Assembly (NCBI GenBank): GCA_027078745.1 | Contig: JALWWO010000020.1 | Span: 26,119-90,118, forward strand | DNA from: Chromatiaceae bacterium | Lineage (GTDB): Bacteria > Pseudomonadota > Gammaproteobacteria > Chromatiales > Chromatiaceae | Direction: 5' to 3' | DNA length: 64,000 bases | Shown: positions 16,954 to 28,831 of the stretch, piece by piece | How positions within the stretch are numbered: the stretch's first letter is position 1 | Layout: every line of letters starts with the position of its first letter | The notes under the pieces: model-generated | Told to the model about the DNA's origin: nothing | Database searches by the model: none | What the model saw: the letters and a program-made list of their open reading frames with translations, nothing else | Program-made: the position numbers and the translations under genes

Positions 16954-17475
16954 TCAACTTTTCGCAAACCGTTCCACCTGGTCCAGGGGGATATGGTCGC
17001 CTGCATCCGCGCCATAATAGGCAGTAACGATCATGCCCCGCTTGTCGATAAGGAAATCGGCGGGTAACAGGTTGCCAGTCTTCATGCCCGCCATGCCCAC
17101 CATCCCCATGCCTTTGAGCAAAGCAGGCATTCGCAGCATCATGGCCTTGATCTTTCCCCAGAGAGAAGAAGGGATCTTGAAATCCTGATGAATGCGGTCG
17201 TCTGTGTTGGCGACCATGCGGAAGGGACGGGGTCTATAGGCGATGTACTGCCGAATCGCGGCTTCTCCAGAGGCGAAAACCAGGATGAGATCCAGATTTA
17301 GGGTCTTCAACCAATCCTTCTGCTGTGTAAGCTCATAGACCCGATAGTTGCAGAAGGGGCAGGTGGCTTCCCGAAACAGGGAGAGCCAGATTTTCCGGCC
17401 CTGATCGAGCCGGACTGGCTCGCCTTCCAGATCCCGCAGACTGAGCAGGGGAGGAGAAGTGGGAGGAACGATCAT
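16954..17475 (-). CDS. AhpC/TSA-like redoxin (peroxiredoxin-like)
   Basis: A 173-residue thioredoxin-fold protein with a CPFC dithiol in FREATCPFCNYRVYEL (about residues 39-42) and the LIDKRGMIVTAYYG strand pattern of peroxiredoxin-like proteins of the AhpC/TSA superfamily. A Met/Gly-rich helical insertion (about 110-135) is unusual and could associate with a membrane. Its start overlaps the stop of the DedA-PAP2 gene by four bases, implying coupled translation. Substrate unknown. Confidence 0.75.
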   Translation of the reverse strand: MIVPPTSPPLLSLRDLEGEPVRLDQGRKIWLSLFREATCPFCNYRVYELTQQKDWLKTLNLDLILVFASGEAAIRQYIAYRPRPFRMVANTDDRIHQDFKIPSSLWGKIKAMMLRMPALLKGMGMVGMAGMKTGNLLPADFLIDKRGMIVTAYYGADAGDHIPLDQVERFAKS

Positions 17476-19448
17476 GGATTACCTCCGCTTGGGCTTACCA
17501 ACAATAAGGGTGCATTGGGTCCGGGCCGAGCGATTTGCAAGGGCGCCAGATCGGCTTGGATCTGTTGCAGTGGGCCTTGGGTATCCGATTCCGTGAAGGG
17601 TAAGGCCAGCAAACCCAAGATCAAGCGCTTGCCCTGGGCCGTCACTGCACCCACCCAGAGTGGGCGGCCATCGGTGAGACGATAGGCACTGGGCCATAGG
17701 CGCAGCACCAGCCGCCGTTCTCCCGCCAAATGCTTAACCCACCGCCAGCGCTCGTGCTGCCCTGCGTGCACATGGGGAATCACCGGCAGTTCTTTCAAGG
17801 GTAGGTCGGGAGAGAGCAGGCGCAGAAAGCGCTGCCCGTTCAGATCCGGCCCCGTCGCCCAGCCCCGTGCTTCCAACAGCGATCCCAGGGTTTCGGGATC
17901 TCCCGCATATTGCAGGTTCAGGGGTTGTCGGTGGCTGCCTCGCAGGTCCTGCCGGAACTGGGGCAACTGTCGCCAACCGCCGGCCAGCCATTGGGATTCC
18001 GTGAGCCATTGGGGTGCTGAGGTGGGTTGGTAGCGGGTGAAGTCTTGTCCATGGTGGTGCAAGCTGCTGAATCCAAAACTCAGCATCAGCGCACAGCAAG
18101 ATACCGTGCTAATGCCCTGCCAAGAGGACAACTTTTGCGTATGGCGGCGCAGGGAGAGACCCAAGAGGGAGAGCCAGAGAAGACCCAGGGCTAGGCTGGA
18201 GAGGATGTCAGTGAAATACTCCGCACCCAGGTACAGACGGGCTAGGATCACCGACAGGATGAGCAAGGTTGCTAGGGTATAAGGGATCCAACGCTTGGCT
18301 TGTGCCAAAGGGCCAGCGATCAAAATCGCCAGAAAGCCATAGATCAGGGTAGCGTTCAGCACGGGAAGGCTGGGAAAAGCCCAGGGGCCTACATCCAAGC
18401 CGATGTCTGGCCGAGTCATGCGGAACATGGGCTGCAAGAGCAGCCCGCCCAAGCTGAAAGCGAGGGCCGCCAGCCAATAATGGGCCTGTCGTCGCGCACC
18501 CCGAGACCACAACCAGAGGTAGACCCCCAGGCCCAGAGGCAGCACCACGGAAAAATCTCCCAACCGGTTCAGGGATACCATCAGATGATCGCCGATCGGC
18601 GTGTGCAGGCTGAGGGCAAAGGCCAAGGCGGTGCGGTTGAGCCAGAGTTCCGGCCTAGGGGCCAGAGCAACACCGCCGACCAGTACCAAGACCCCAGTTG
18701 CCAACACCAGCAGGCCCGCCAACGCGCTGAGGGTTTTGGCGTCGGGATGCTGAGGATCGGCCAGGGCGCGGGCCACTTCCCCCAGATGGGGATGAAAATC
18801 CGCCCAGCGCAGCAAGTCTTCCACCCAACGACTTGCACGGCGGCTGAGGGCCTGGAATAGCCGGCGGGCGAGCCAAGCAGCCAGCCAGAGCATTCCCACT
18901 AGGAACAGGCCCAAGAGGACCAGATTCATGGCAGCTTCCGCAGCGAGTTCTAGGGAAGCCCCGAACACGATGCCCGGCAGCAGATAGGCAGGCGCCCAGG
19001 CGAAGGCAGAGACCACATTGGCGAAGAGAAAGCGCCCGGGCGATAGGCCCATCATGCCCGCCACCAGGGGAATCACTGCCCGCACCGGCCCCACGAAGCG
19101 CCCGAAGGCCACGCTCTTACCGCCGTACTTGGCGAAGAAGCGCTCCCCGGTTTCCAAGGATTCCGGATGATGGGAGAAGGGCCAGATCGTCCGCAGCCGA
19201 TCTTGGAAATGATGGCCGACCCAATAGCTCAATCCGTCCCCCAGCACTGCCCCCAGCACCGCCCAAAGGCAGGTAGGCCAGAAATCCAAAGCACCCAGGG
19301 CGATGAGGGCGCCGGCACCCACCAATAAGGTGGCGCCGGGCACCAGCAGCCCCACCACCGCCAGGGATTCCCCGAAGGCGACGAGAAAGACCAGCAGATA
19401 GGCCCATTGGGGATGGGCGGAGATCCAAGCCAGCAGATCAGCCCACAT
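17472..19448 (-). CDS. DedA (VTT) - PAP2 phosphatase - LssY-like fusion membrane protein
   Basis: A 658-residue protein with three parts. Residues 1-190 form a DedA/VTT scramblase-like domain (GESLAVVGLLVPGATLL, the FGRFVGPVRAVIPLVAG motif). Residues about 235-430 form a multi-pass PAP2 region with SLHTPIGDH-type and YFTDILSSLALG elements. The C-terminal region of about 200 residues after the last membrane helix resembles LssY C-terminal domains. DedA proteins move lipid carriers across membranes and PAP2 enzymes dephosphorylate lipid diphosphates, so recycling of an undecaprenyl-type carrier is plausible. Start ATG 19448 is chosen over TTG 19469 because GGAG lies upstream. Confidence 0.82.
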   Translation of the reverse strand: MWADLLAWISAHPQWAYLLVFLVAFGESLAVVGLLVPGATLLVGAGALIALGALDFWPTCLWAVLGAVLGDGLSYWVGHHFQDRLRTIWPFSHHPESLETGERFFAKYGGKSVAFGRFVGPVRAVIPLVAGMMGLSPGRFLFANVVSAFAWAPAYLLPGIVFGASLELAAEAAMNLVLLGLFLVGMLWLAAWLARRLFQALSRRASRWVEDLLRWADFHPHLGEVARALADPQHPDAKTLSALAGLLVLATGVLVLVGGVALAPRPELWLNRTALAFALSLHTPIGDHLMVSLNRLGDFSVVLPLGLGVYLWLWSRGARRQAHYWLAALAFSLGGLLLQPMFRMTRPDIGLDVGPWAFPSLPVLNATLIYGFLAILIAGPLAQAKRWIPYTLATLLILSVILARLYLGAEYFTDILSSLALGLLWLSLLGLSLRRHTQKLSSWQGISTVSCCALMLSFGFSSLHHHGQDFTRYQPTSAPQWLTESQWLAGGWRQLPQFRQDLRGSHRQPLNLQYAGDPETLGSLLEARGWATGPDLNGQRFLRLLSPDLPLKELPVIPHVHAGQHERWRWVKHLAGERRLVLRLWPSAYRLTDGRPLWVGAVTAQGKRLILGLLALPFTESDTQGPLQQIQADLAPLQIARPGPNAPLLLVSPSGGNP

Positions 19449-19478
19449 GCTTGGGATCTCCAAGATCAAACAATGGAA

Positions 19479-20615
19479 TCAGGCTTGCTGCCAATCCAAG
19501 ATCAGCCGGAGCACCCGCCGTAGGGGTTCCGCCGCTCCCCAGAGCAACTGATCCCCCACGGTGAAGGCGTTCAAATACTGTTCCCCGAGCTGGAGAGTGC
19601 GGAGGCGGCCCACGGGAATCTTCAGCGTGCCAGTTACCGCCGCGGGCGAAAGCTGGGCTGCGGTGGCTTCCCGCTCGTTGGGCACCAGCTGCACCCAATC
19701 GTTGGACGCGGCGAGGATCTCTTCCACTTCCCGCACCGGAATCGCTTCCCGCAGCTTGATAACCAGGCCTTGGCTGTGGCAGCGCATGGCGCCGACGCGC
19801 ACGCAGGTGCCATCCACTGGAATAGGATCTGCTTGACGGCCCAGAATCTTGTTGGTCTCCACCATGCCCTTCCATTCCTCTCGGCTCTGGCCGTTGGGCA
19901 TGGGGCGGTCGATCCAGGGAATCAGGCTGCCTGCCAGGGGAACGCCAAACTGTTCCCTGGGGAAATCCTCGGCTTGCATGGTGGTGGTGACCGCTCGGTC
20001 GATGTCGAGGATTGCGGCGGCGGGATCTGCGAGCAAGTCTTGGCTGCCCCTGTGCAACGCACCCATCTGAAGCAACAGCTCCCGCATGTGCTTGGCTCCC
20101 GCGCCGGAAGCCGCCTGATAGGTCATGGCGGTCACCCATTCCACCAGATCTCGCTTCATGAGGCCGCCGATAGCCATGAGCATAAGGCTCACAGTGCAGT
20201 TGCCGCCGATGAAATCCCGCTTGCCCGCGGCTAGGGCGGCTTGGATCTGATCCAAATTCACCGGGTCCAACACGATGAGGCTCTCCGGCTCCATGCGCCG
20301 AGTGGAAGCCGCATCGATCCAATAACCCTGCCAACCGCGCCCCCGCAGCTTGTCATAGATAGCGCTGGTGTAGCTGCCCCCCTGACAGCTGAGAATCACA
20401 TCCATGGATTCTAGGGCTTGGAGATCCCTAGCATCCCGCAAGGGGGCGCTGCCCTGGCCCACATCCGGCCCCGGCTGACCTACTTGGGAAGTGGTGAAGA
20501 AAACGGGTTCTGGAATCTGGGCGAAATCCCCTTCTTCCCGCATGCGCGCCAAGAGCACGGAACCCACCATGCCCCGCCAGCCCACGAATCCCACCCGATT
20601 GACGTTCTGCGCCAT
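19479..20615 (-). CDS. asd: Aspartate-semialdehyde dehydrogenase
   Basis: Reduces aspartyl phosphate to aspartate semialdehyde for lysine, diaminopimelate, methionine and threonine synthesis. A 378-residue protein of the gammaproteobacterial type: NADP loop [11 protein letters not shown], active-site Cys in [10 protein letters not shown] (about residue 135), GAMRCHSQ and the catalytic His in the C-terminal third. It follows leuB with a 5-bp gap, the classical leuCDB-asd order. Confidence 0.96.
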   Translation of the reverse strand: MAQNVNRVGFVGWRGMVGSVLLARMREEGDFAQIPEPVFFTTSQVGQPGPDVGQGSAPLRDARDLQALESMDVILSCQGGSYTSAIYDKLRGRGWQGYWIDAASTRRMEPESLIVLDPVNLDQIQAALAAGKRDFIGGNCTVSLMLMAIGGLMKRDLVEWVTAMTYQAASGAGAKHMRELLLQMGALHRGSQDLLADPAAAILDIDRAVTTTMQAEDFPREQFGVPLAGSLIPWIDRPMPNGQSREEWKGMVETNKILGRQADPIPVDGTCVRVGAMRCHSQGLVIKLREAIPVREVEEILAASNDWVQLVPNEREATAAQLSPAAVTGTLKIPVGRLRTLQLGEQYLNAFTVGDQLLWGAAEPLRRVLRLILDWQQA

Positions 20616-20620
20616 ATGTC

Positions 20621-21709
20621 CTACTCCGTGTCCAAGCGTTCCAGGGCGGCCAGCACCGCATCCCCCATCTCCCGAGTGCCCACCTGCCGTTTGCCCGGGG
20701 ACAGGATGTCCGCCGTGCGCAGGCCCCGATCCAGCACCTGCCCCACCGCCTGTTCGATGCGATCTGCGGTAGCACTGTCCTCGAAGGTATACCGGAGCAT
20801 CATGGCTACGGACAGAATGGTGGCCAAAGGATTGGCCAAGTTTTTTCCGGCAATGTCCGGTGCAGAGCCGTGAATGGGCTCGTACAGCCCCTTGCCCAGC
20901 TCGTCCAGGGAGGCGGAGGGCAACATGCCGATAGAACCGGTGAGCATGGCGGCTGCGTCGGAAAGGATGTCGCCAAACAGATTGGTAGTTACCATCACAT
21001 CGAACTGCTTAGGCGCGCGTATGAGCTGCATAGCCGCGTTGTCCACATAGAGATGGGTTAATTCCACATCCTCATAGCGGGACGCCAGGTTCGTCATCTC
21101 CTCCCGCCAAAGTTCCGTGCACTCCAACACATTGGCCTTGTCCACCGAGCAGACCCGCCGGTTCCGCTTGCGGGCGATCTCAAAGGCCATCCGACCGATG
21201 CGGCGGATCTCCGATTCCGTATAGATCAGGGTGTTCACGCCTACCCGCTGCCCGTCCTCCCGCACATGAACCCCGCGGGGATGGCCGAAATAGATGCCGC
21301 CGGTCAGTTCCCGCACGATGAGCAGATCCAAACCGGAGACCACTTCGGGGCGCAGGGTGGAGGCTTCCACCAGCTGGGGATAGAGCAGGGCAGGCCGCAG
21401 GTTGGCGAAGAACCCCAGGGCGCTCCGCAAGCCCAGCAAGCCCTTCTCCGGCCGCCGCTCGATGGGCAGGGATTCCCACTGAGGACCCCCCACCGCACCC
21501 AGCAGGATCGCATCGGCTTCCCGGGCCTTTTCCAAGGTTTCCTCAGGCAGGGGCTGGCCGCAAGCATCGATGGCGCTGCCCCCGATCGGGGCTTCTTCCA
21601 TCTGGATGTCCAGGCCTCGGTTGTCCCGCAGATAGGACAGCACCTTGACCGCCTCTCCCACGATCTCAGGGCCGATCCCATCGCCGGGCAATAGGAGTAT
21701 TTTTTTCAC
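20621..21709 (-). CDS. leuB: 3-isopropylmalate dehydrogenase
   Basis: NAD-dependent oxidative decarboxylation of 3-isopropylmalate in leucine synthesis. 362 residues with the dinucleotide-binding start [11 protein letters not shown], the substrate-binding [13 protein letters not shown], the metal site [11 protein letters not shown] and the adenine loop [13 protein letters not shown]. Sits six bases after leuD in the leuC-leuD-leuB-asd unit. Confidence 0.97.
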   Translation of the reverse strand: MKKILLLPGDGIGPEIVGEAVKVLSYLRDNRGLDIQMEEAPIGGSAIDACGQPLPEETLEKAREADAILLGAVGGPQWESLPIERRPEKGLLGLRSALGFFANLRPALLYPQLVEASTLRPEVVSGLDLLIVRELTGGIYFGHPRGVHVREDGQRVGVNTLIYTESEIRRIGRMAFEIARKRNRRVCSVDKANVLECTELWREEMTNLASRYEDVELTHLYVDNAAMQLIRAPKQFDVMVTTNLFGDILSDAAAMLTGSIGMLPSASLDELGKGLYEPIHGSAPDIAGKNLANPLATILSVAMMLRYTFEDSATADRIEQAVGQVLDRGLRTADILSPGKRQVGTREMGDAVLAALERLDTE

Positions 21710-21715
21710 GGTATT

Positions 21716-22366
21716 TTACCTTCCGGTTGCTCGGAATAACCAAGGCGCTTCCGCGCGCCTGCGCTGCTCGTAAGCTCGAATCGCCTCCGCATGTTGCAGG
21801 GTAAGCCCGATCTCATCTAGCCCTTCTAGCAGGCAATGTTTGCGGAAGGGATCCACCAAAAAGGACAGGACTTCCCCCGATCCGGTGGTGAGCGTCTGGG
21901 CTAGCAGATCCACTGTGATTTCCAGGGCCTGTTCGCCCGTCGCTTCCTGAAAGAGGTGATCGATGGTGGTGCTGTCCAGGACGATGGGCAGCAAGCCGTT
22001 TTTGAAGCAGTTGTTGAAAAAGATGTCCGCGAAGCTCGGGGCCAGCAGCACCCGAAAGCCGTAATCCATCAGGGCCCAAGGGGCATGTTCCCGAGAGGAG
22101 CCGCAGCCGAAGTTCTCCCGCGTCAGCAGGATGGAAGCCCCCGCATAGCGGGGATCGTTCAGTACGAAATTCGGATTTTTGGGCCGGTGGGTGCAATCCA
22201 TGCCCGGCTCGCCTCGATCTAGGTAGCGCCATTCATCGAAGAGATAGGGCCCGAAGCCCGTGCGCTGAATGCTTTTGAGAAACTGCTTGGGAATGATGGC
22301 GTCCGTGTCCACATTGGCCCGATCCAAGGGACATACCTTGCCCGTGAAACGCTGAAATTTCTCCAT
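21716..22366 (-). CDS. leuD: 3-isopropylmalate dehydratase small subunit
   Basis: Small subunit of isopropylmalate isomerase, providing the swivelling domain. 216 residues starting [20 protein letters not shown] at ATG 22366. The motif [15 protein letters not shown] and [16 protein letters not shown] are intact. The frame is open well upstream, but this start overlaps the leuC stop by one base (TAATG), the expected coupling. Confidence 0.96.
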   Translation of the reverse strand: MEKFQRFTGKVCPLDRANVDTDAIIPKQFLKSIQRTGFGPYLFDEWRYLDRGEPGMDCTHRPKNPNFVLNDPRYAGASILLTRENFGCGSSREHAPWALMDYGFRVLLAPSFADIFFNNCFKNGLLPIVLDSTTIDHLFQEATGEQALEITVDLLAQTLTTGSGEVLSFLVDPFRKHCLLEGLDEIGLTLQHAEAIRAYEQRRRAEAPWLFRATGR

Positions 22367-23766
22367 TAGCCTGTCCTCAGGTCTACGAAATGGCCAGCGA
22401 TGGCGGCGGCAGCGGCCATGGCCGGGCTGACCAAATGGGTGCGCCCTCCCTGTCCCTGACGGCCCTCGAAATTGCGGTTCGAAGTGGAAGCACAGCGCTC
22501 CCCGGGCTCCAGGCGGTCTGCGTTCATGGCCAGGCACATGGAGCAGCCGGGATCCCGCCATTCGAAACCCGCTTCCCGAAAGATCTGATCCAATCCTTCC
22601 GCCTCCGCCTGAGCCTTCACCAGACCAGAGCCCGGCACCACCAGGGCTTGCCGGATGCGATCCGCCACCCGCTGCCCCCGCACCACAGCGGCCGCCGCCC
22701 GCAGGTCTTCGATGCGTCCGTTGGTGCAGGATCCGATGAAGACCCGATCCAAGGGAATCGCGGTCATGGGAGTGCCCGGCTGCAAGTCCATGTAATCCAA
22801 GGCCCGCTGGAAGCTGGCGGCGCGGACGGGATCCGCCTCTGCTCGGGGATCGGGCACAGCTCCATGGATGGGCACCACCATTTCCGGCGAAGTGCCCCAG
22901 GTCACCTGAGGGGCGATGGTGGCGGCATCCAAGCGCACCACCTGATCGAACTGAGCATCTGGGTCGCTCACCAGGGTGCGCCAATACTTTGCCGCTTGTT
23001 CAAAAGCTGCTCTCTGGGGCGCGAAGGGACGGCCGCGCAGATATTCGATGGTTTTCTCGTCCACGCCCACCAATCCGGCGCGAGCACCGGCCTCAATGGC
23101 CATGTTGCACAGCGTCATGCGCCCTTCCATGGAAAGGGCTTGCACAGCGGGGCCGCCGAACTCGATGACGAAGCCCGTGCCCCCTGCGGTGCCGATGGTC
23201 CCAATGATGGCCAGGATCAGATCCTTGGCCGTAACCCCTTCTCCCAAGGTACCTTCCACCTGGATCAACAGGGTTTTGGATTTGCGCTGCAGCAGGCACT
23301 GGGTGGCAAGCACATGTTCCACCTCCGAGGTGCCGATGCCGAAGGCCAGGGCGCCGAACGCCCCGTGGGTGGAGGTGTGGGAATCGCCGCAAACAATGGT
23401 CGTGCCCGGCAGGGTAAAGCCCTGTTCTGGCCCGATCACATGCACGATGCCTTGGCGGGGATCGTGCATGGGCAGTTCGGTGATGCCGAACTCGGCGCAG
23501 TTGCGATCCAGGGTTTCCACTTGCAGGCGGGAGATGGGATCTGCGATGCCCTGATCCCGATCCTTTGTGGGTACATTGTGATCGGGCACCGCCAAACTGT
23601 TCTCCGGTCGCCAGGGCTTGCGGCCGCTGAGGCGCAGGCCTTCAAAGGCTTGGGGGGAGGTCACTTCATGGATTAGATGACGGTCGATGTAGAGCAATGC
23701 GGTGCCCTCTTCCTGACGCACCACATGGGCATCCCAGATCTTTTCGTACAGGGTTTTCGCACCCAT
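22366..23766 (-). CDS. leuC: 3-isopropylmalate dehydratase large subunit
   Basis: Aconitase-like catalytic subunit of isopropylmalate isomerase, 466 residues. Iron-sulfur ligands are visible in IGSCTNGR and in [11 protein letters not shown], with the substrate loop [19 protein letters not shown] near residue 130. First gene of the minus-strand leuCDB-asd unit; greA starts 14 bp further on in the next unit. Confidence 0.97.
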   Translation of the reverse strand: MGAKTLYEKIWDAHVVRQEEGTALLYIDRHLIHEVTSPQAFEGLRLSGRKPWRPENSLAVPDHNVPTKDRDQGIADPISRLQVETLDRNCAEFGITELPMHDPRQGIVHVIGPEQGFTLPGTTIVCGDSHTSTHGAFGALAFGIGTSEVEHVLATQCLLQRKSKTLLIQVEGTLGEGVTAKDLILAIIGTIGTAGGTGFVIEFGGPAVQALSMEGRMTLCNMAIEAGARAGLVGVDEKTIEYLRGRPFAPQRAAFEQAAKYWRTLVSDPDAQFDQVVRLDAATIAPQVTWGTSPEMVVPIHGAVPDPRAEADPVRAASFQRALDYMDLQPGTPMTAIPLDRVFIGSCTNGRIEDLRAAAAVVRGQRVADRIRQALVVPGSGLVKAQAEAEGLDQIFREAGFEWRDPGCSMCLAMNADRLEPGERCASTSNRNFEGRQGQGGRTHLVSPAMAAAAAIAGHFVDLRTG

Positions 23767-23780
23767 CCTCGACCTCGGCT

Positions 23781-24257
23781 TTAGAGATAATGCACGGCGA
23801 GGATCTCAAATTCCCGCCGACCGCTGGGGGTTTTCACTTGGACCACCTCTCCTTCGTACTTCCCCAAGAGGGCCCGAGCGATGGGAGAGCTGACAGAGAT
23901 CTTACCCGCTTTGAAATCCGCTTCTTCATCACCCACGATTTGAAAACGGTGTTCGGTCTCCCCATCGGATTCCACCACATCCACAGTCACGCCGAAGACG
24001 ACCCGACCATCTCGGGGCAGTTGTTTTACATCGATCACCTGGGCGCGGGAGAGCTTGGCTTCCAGATCTTGAATGCGCCCCTCGATAAAACTCTGCCGTT
24101 CTCGGGCCGCATGGTACTCTGCATTTTCCTTGAGGTCGCCGTGCGCCCTGGCTTCCGCGATGGCTTCGATGATTTTGTGCCGTTCCACTCGCTTGAGCTG
24201 ATCCAGTTCCGCGCGCAGCTTTTTCGCGCCCTGTACCGTCATAGGAATTTTCTGCAT
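23781..24257 (-). CDS. greA: Transcription elongation factor GreA
   Basis: Rescues backtracked RNA polymerase by stimulating transcript cleavage. 158 residues, the E. coli length, if started at the ATG at 24257 ([14 protein letters not shown]). The acidic coiled-coil tip is in [17 protein letters not shown], and the C-terminal domain ends [19 protein letters not shown]. The open frame continues 38 codons upstream into the end of carB and was rejected as start. It follows carB as in many Gammaproteobacteria. Confidence 0.95.
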   Translation of the reverse strand: MQKIPMTVQGAKKLRAELDQLKRVERHKIIEAIAEARAHGDLKENAEYHAARERQSFIEGRIQDLEAKLSRAQVIDVKQLPRDGRVVFGVTVDVVESDGETEHRFQIVGDEEADFKAGKISVSSPIARALLGKYEGEVVQVKTPSGRREFEILAVHYL

Positions 24258-24310
24258 AGTTTCCACTACCGCGCCTCCCGCATTCAGCGGGAAGAACGGG
24301 TACCTCCTTA

Positions 24311-27300
24311 TCAATACAAATCTTGCAATCGATTGACGCCGACAGCATCTCGCTGTTTCAAGGCGAGGCAAGTCGCCTCCGCGCCGGCGATGGTCGTGGT
24401 GTAGCTGACCTTGTGTTGCAAGGCAGCTCGGCGGATCTCCGCAGAATCTGCGATGGCTTTGGCACCCTCCGTGGTGTTGACGATCAGGCTCACTTCCCGA
24501 TTCTTAATCATGTCCACAATATGGGGGCGACCCTCTTGAACCTTGTTGACGCTAGTGCACGGGATCCCTGCCGCCCGCACCGCCGCTGCTGTACCTTGAG
24601 TACCATAGAGTTGGAAGCCGAGTTCCAGCAGATCCCGCGCTACCCGAACCAGCCGGCCCTTGTCCGCATCTCGCACGCTCAGCAGGGCTTTTCCCCGCGC
24701 TGGCAGGCGAGTACCTGCCGCGAGCTGGGCCTTGCCGAAGGCTTCCCCAAAGGTTGCGCCGATCCCCATGACCTCGCCGGTAGATTTCATCTCGGGCCCC
24801 AAGAGCGTATCCACGCCGGGGAACTTGATGAAGGGGAAGACTGCCTCCTTAACAAAATAATGTTTGGGCGGGCATTCCTGGGAAAAACCCTGCTGGGCCA
24901 GCGTCTGACCCACCATGCACCGAGCCGCCACCTTGGCGAGGGGCACCCCGATCGCTTTGGACACGAAGGGCACGGTGCGGGAAGCTCGCGGATTTACTTC
25001 CAAAAGATAGATTTCTTCCCCCTGAATGGCGAACTGGGCATTCATCAGCCCCACCACCTGAAGCGCTTGACCCAGCTTGCTCATCTGCTCCCGCATCCGA
25101 TCCTGAATCGCCGGAGACAGGGTATAAGGGGGCAGGGAGCAGGCGGAATCCCCAGAATGAACCCCCGCCTGCTCGATGTGTTCCAGGATGCCTCCGATGA
25201 GCACGGATTCCCCATCGCAGACCGCATCCACATCCACTTCGATGGCATCGTCTAGAAAGCGATCCAACAGCACCGGCGATTCGAAGGAAACGCGCACAGC
25301 GTCTCGGATGTAGCGGCCGAGTTCCTGATCGTTATAGACCACCTCCATGGCGCGTCCGCCGAGCACATAGGAGGGACGGACGACCAGGGGATACCCGATG
25401 TCCGCCGCCAGGGCGTGGGCTTCCTCCTCGCTGCGGGCCGTGGCATTGGAGGGCTGGCGCAGATTGAGTTCCTGAATCATCTGCTGGAAGCGTTCCCGAT
25501 TTTCGGCCAGATCGATGGCATCCGGGCTGGTGCCGATGATGGGCACGCCGGCCGCTTCTAGGGCGCGGGCGAGCTTCAGAGGGGTCTGTCCCCCGTACTG
25601 CACGATGACCCCGATAGGCTTTTCTTTGTGCACGATCTCCAGCACATCTTCCAGGGTCAATGGTTCGAAATAGAGGCGGTCCGAGGTGTCGTAATCTGTG
25701 GATACGGTTTCCGGATTGCAGTTGACCATGAGGGTCTCATAGCCATCTTCCCGCAGGGCGAGGGCAGCGTGGACGCAGCAGTAATCGAATTCGATGCCCT
25801 GACCGATGCGGTTGGGGCCGCCTCCCAAGACCATGATCTTCTGCCGGTCGCTGGGCGCTGCCTCGCATTCTTCTTCATAGGTGGAATACAAATAGGCGGT
25901 GCTGCTGGCAAACTCTGCGGCGCAAGTGTCCACCCGCTTGAAAACGGGCCGAATGCCGAGGGCGTGGCGGCGGGTGCGGATTTCTTGCTCCCCGCAGCCG
26001 GTCAGCACCCCGAGGCGGCGGTCGGAGAAGCCCTTGCGCTTGAGAAAGCGCAGGCGTTCCGGTGTGAGCCCTTCGCAGCCTTGTTCCTGGATCTCCGCTT
26101 CCAACCGCACCAACTCTTCGATCTGGGCGAGGAACCAGGGGTCGATGGCAGAACAGTCTTGCACTTCTTCTAGAGATAACCCCGCCCGAAAGGCATCCGC
26201 CACATAGAAGAGCCGATCTGGCCCAGGCTGGCGCAGTTCTTGTCGAAGACGGGCGCGCACGTCCGGCTGCTGGAGATCCAGCACTTCTTCCAGGCCATAG
26301 CGATCGGTTTCCAGACTGCGCAGGGCTTTTTGCAAGGATTCCTGGAAAGTGCGGCCGATGGCCATGACTTCCCCCACGGATTTCATCTGGGTGGTGAGGC
26401 GGTCATCTGCCTGGGGAAACTTTTCGAAGGCGAACCGAGGGATCTTGGTCACCACATAATCGATGCTCGGTTCGAAAGAAGCGGGGGTTGCCCCGCCGGT
26501 GATCTCGTTTTCCAGCTCATCTAGGGTATAGCCCACCGCCAGCTTGGCGGCCACCTTGGCGATGGGAAAACCGGTGGCCTTGGAAGCCAGCGCCGAGGAA
26601 CGGGAGACCCGCGGGTTCATCTCGATGATGATCATGCGGCCATCTTTGGGGTTGATGGCGAACTGCACGTTGGAACCGCCGGTATCCACGCCGATCTCTC
26701 GCAGGACGGCGAGGGAGGCGTTCCGCATGCGCTGATATTCCTTATCCGTCAGGGTCTGGGCGGGGGCAACCGTGATGGAATCCCCCGTATGAATACCCAT
26801 GGGATCGAGGTTTTCGATGGAGCAGACGATGATGCAATTGTCCGCCCGATCCCGCACCACTTCCATCTCAAATTCCTTCCATCCCAGGACAGATTCTTCG
26901 ATGAGCAGCTCGCTGGTGGGGGAGAGATCCAGCCCGCGGCGGCAGATCTCTTCAAACTCCTCTTGATTGTAGGCGATGCCGCCGCCGGAACCGCCCAGGG
27001 TGAAGGAAGGGCGGATGATGACGGGAAAGCCGATCTGGGCTTGCACCTGATGAGCTTCTTCCAAACTGTGGGCGATGGCAGATTTGGGCATGTCCAGCCC
27101 GATTTTTTTCATGGCCTGGCGGAAGAGATCCCGATCTTCCGCCTTGTCGATGGCGGTTTGAGAAGCGCCGATCAGTTCCACTTGGTAGCGTTCCAGCACC
27201 CCTTCCCGCACCAGATCCAGAGCAGTATTCAAGGCGGTCTGCCCCCCCATGGTGGGCAGCAGGGCATCGGGTCGTTCCCGTTCGATGATCCGAGCTAGGG

Positions 27301-27517
27301 TCTGCCAATGGATGGGTTCGATATAGGTAGCATCCGCCATCTCGGGATCAGTCATGATGGTGGCGGGGTTGGAGTTCACCAAAATGACCCGGTAGCCCTC
27401 TTCCCGCAGGGCTTTGCAGGCCTGCGCGCCGGAATAGTCGAATTCACAGGCTTGACCGATGACGATGGGGCCGGCGCCGATGAGAAGAATGCTGTGCAGA
27501 TCAGTACGCTTAGGCAT
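24311..27517 (-). CDS. carB: Carbamoyl-phosphate synthase large subunit
   Basis: 1068 residues with two ATP-grasp halves, an oligomerisation region and a C-terminal MGS-like allosteric domain. It makes carbamoyl phosphate for pyrimidines and arginine. The N-terminal [17 protein letters not shown] and the second-half [17 protein letters not shown] motifs are both clear. Follows carA with a 48-bp gap. Confidence 0.98.
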   Translation of the reverse strand: MPKRTDLHSILLIGAGPIVIGQACEFDYSGAQACKALREEGYRVILVNSNPATIMTDPEMADATYIEPIHWQTLARIIERERPDALLPTMGGQTALNTALDLVREGVLERYQVELIGASQTAIDKAEDRDLFRQAMKKIGLDMPKSAIAHSLEEAHQVQAQIGFPVIIRPSFTLGGSGGGIAYNQEEFEEICRRGLDLSPTSELLIEESVLGWKEFEMEVVRDRADNCIIVCSIENLDPMGIHTGDSITVAPAQTLTDKEYQRMRNASLAVLREIGVDTGGSNVQFAINPKDGRMIIIEMNPRVSRSSALASKATGFPIAKVAAKLAVGYTLDELENEITGGATPASFEPSIDYVVTKIPRFAFEKFPQADDRLTTQMKSVGEVMAIGRTFQESLQKALRSLETDRYGLEEVLDLQQPDVRARLRQELRQPGPDRLFYVADAFRAGLSLEEVQDCSAIDPWFLAQIEELVRLEAEIQEQGCEGLTPERLRFLKRKGFSDRRLGVLTGCGEQEIRTRRHALGIRPVFKRVDTCAAEFASSTAYLYSTYEEECEAAPSDRQKIMVLGGGPNRIGQGIEFDYCCVHAALALREDGYETLMVNCNPETVSTDYDTSDRLYFEPLTLEDVLEIVHKEKPIGVIVQYGGQTPLKLARALEAAGVPIIGTSPDAIDLAENRERFQQMIQELNLRQPSNATARSEEEAHALAADIGYPLVVRPSYVLGGRAMEVVYNDQELGRYIRDAVRVSFESPVLLDRFLDDAIEVDVDAVCDGESVLIGGILEHIEQAGVHSGDSACSLPPYTLSPAIQDRMREQMSKLGQALQVVGLMNAQFAIQGEEIYLLEVNPRASRTVPFVSKAIGVPLAKVAARCMVGQTLAQQGFSQECPPKHYFVKEAVFPFIKFPGVDTLLGPEMKSTGEVMGIGATFGEAFGKAQLAAGTRLPARGKALLSVRDADKGRLVRVARDLLELGFQLYGTQGTAAAVRAAGIPCTSVNKVQEGRPHIVDMIKNREVSLIVNTTEGAKAIADSAEIRRAALQHKVSYTTTIAGAEATCLALKQRDAVGVNRLQDLY

Positions 27518-27565
27518 GGGGATCTCGATAAAAGGGACAGCAGAGGGGCAATAGGGGAACGGGAA

Positions 27566-28717
27566 TTAGGTTCTCGCCCGCATCAATTCGATGAAGTGAT
27601 CGAACAAGGGGGCTGCATCCTGGGGGCCTGGGCTGGCTTCCGGATGGCCCTGGAAGCCGAAAGCCGGTTTCTCCCGATGATGGATGCCCTGTAAGGAGCC
27701 ATCGAACAGGGAACGATGGGTGGGCCGAAGGGCGTCGGGCAAGTCTTCCTCTGCCACCGCAAAGCCATGGTTCTGGCTGGTGATCAGGACGCGCCCTGTG
27801 TCCAGATCCACCACCGGATGATTGGCGCCGTGATGGCCGAACTTCATCTTGTGGGTGCGGGCACCGCAGGCTAAGCCTAGCAGTTGATGACCCAAGCAGA
27901 TGCCGAACAGGGGTACCGAAGCTTCCAAAAGGGTCTGAATCGCTTCGATGGCATAGGTGCAGGGTTCTGGGTCGCCAGGGCCGTTGGAAAGGAACACCCC
28001 CTGAGGCTGTAAGGCGAGCACTTCTTCGGCAGGCATCTGAGCGGGCACTACGGTGATTCGGCAACCCCGATCCACCAGCATCCGCAGAATATTGCGTTTG
28101 ATGCCGTAATCATAGGCGACCACATGGTAGGGCAGTTTCTCGGCGATAGGATGGGGGGTTGCCGGAAAGCCTGTTTCCCATCGCCAAGTGCCTTGGGCCC
28201 ATTCGTAAGGAGTAGCTGTGGTCACCGCCTGGGCCAGATCTATTCCTTTCAGCCCGGGAAAGGAACGGGCCGCTTCTACTGCGGCCGTCTCATCCAGATC
28301 ACCTGCTTGGAGACAGCCGTTCAGAGATCCTTTCTCCCGCAGCATGCGCGTCAGCCGGCGGGTATCGATGTCCGCAATTCCTGGAATGCCCTGATCGCGC
28401 AGATAAGCGCTCAGATCGCCTTGAGTTCGCCAGTTGCTCGGGCGGGGCGGTAGGTCGCGGATGATCAAGCCTGCTGCGTGAATGTGTGAGGACTCTTCAT
28501 CCGCTGCATTGACGCCTACATTGCCGATATGGGGGTAGGTGAGGGTGACCAGCTGATTCCGATAAGAAGGATCGGTGAGGATCTCTTGATAGCCGGTCAT
28601 GGCCGTGTTGAACACCACTTCCCCCAAGCTTTGCGTTTCCGCACCGATGGACAGGCCGCGAAAAATAGAACCATCTTCTAAGGCTAAAATCGCTCGCTTC
28701 AATCGTCTGCTCCGCAT
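27566..28717 (-). CDS. carA: Carbamoyl-phosphate synthase small (glutaminase) subunit
   Basis: 383 residues. The N-terminal domain ([10 protein letters not shown]) and the class I amidotransferase domain, with nucleophile Cys in [11 protein letters not shown] and the His/Glu pair in [11 protein letters not shown], are complete. Hydrolyses glutamine and channels ammonia to CarB. It is divergent from pcm; both promoters must lie near 28718-28830. Confidence 0.97.
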   Translation of the reverse strand: MRSRRLKRAILALEDGSIFRGLSIGAETQSLGEVVFNTAMTGYQEILTDPSYRNQLVTLTYPHIGNVGVNAADEESSHIHAAGLIIRDLPPRPSNWRTQGDLSAYLRDQGIPGIADIDTRRLTRMLREKGSLNGCLQAGDLDETAAVEAARSFPGLKGIDLAQAVTTATPYEWAQGTWRWETGFPATPHPIAEKLPYHVVAYDYGIKRNILRMLVDRGCRITVVPAQMPAEEVLALQPQGVFLSNGPGDPEPCTYAIEAIQTLLEASVPLFGICLGHQLLGLACGARTHKMKFGHHGANHPVVDLDTGRVLITSQNHGFAVAEEDLPDALRPTHRSLFDGSLQGIHHREKPAFGFQGHPEASPGPQDAAPLFDHFIELMRART

Positions 28718-28831
28718 CCTGTCCTAAGTTCAACCGCCGGAATTCTATTGAACTGGGGCTTTTCTGTCCATGTGCAGCAGCCGCAGCCAGCGCTGTCTAT
28801 GCTGAAAATCAAAGAACCAGGAGTGATGGAG

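Noticed and set aside
22390..23676. Long open frame of 428 codons on the plus strand opposite leuC
   Set aside because: It is the antisense shadow of leuC, with no domain, no ribosome site and composition expected from the complementary strand.
23781..24371. Longer GreA with 38 extra N-terminal residues
   Set aside because: The extra part runs into the carB end and lacks GreA features; the start at 24257 gives the standard 158 residues.
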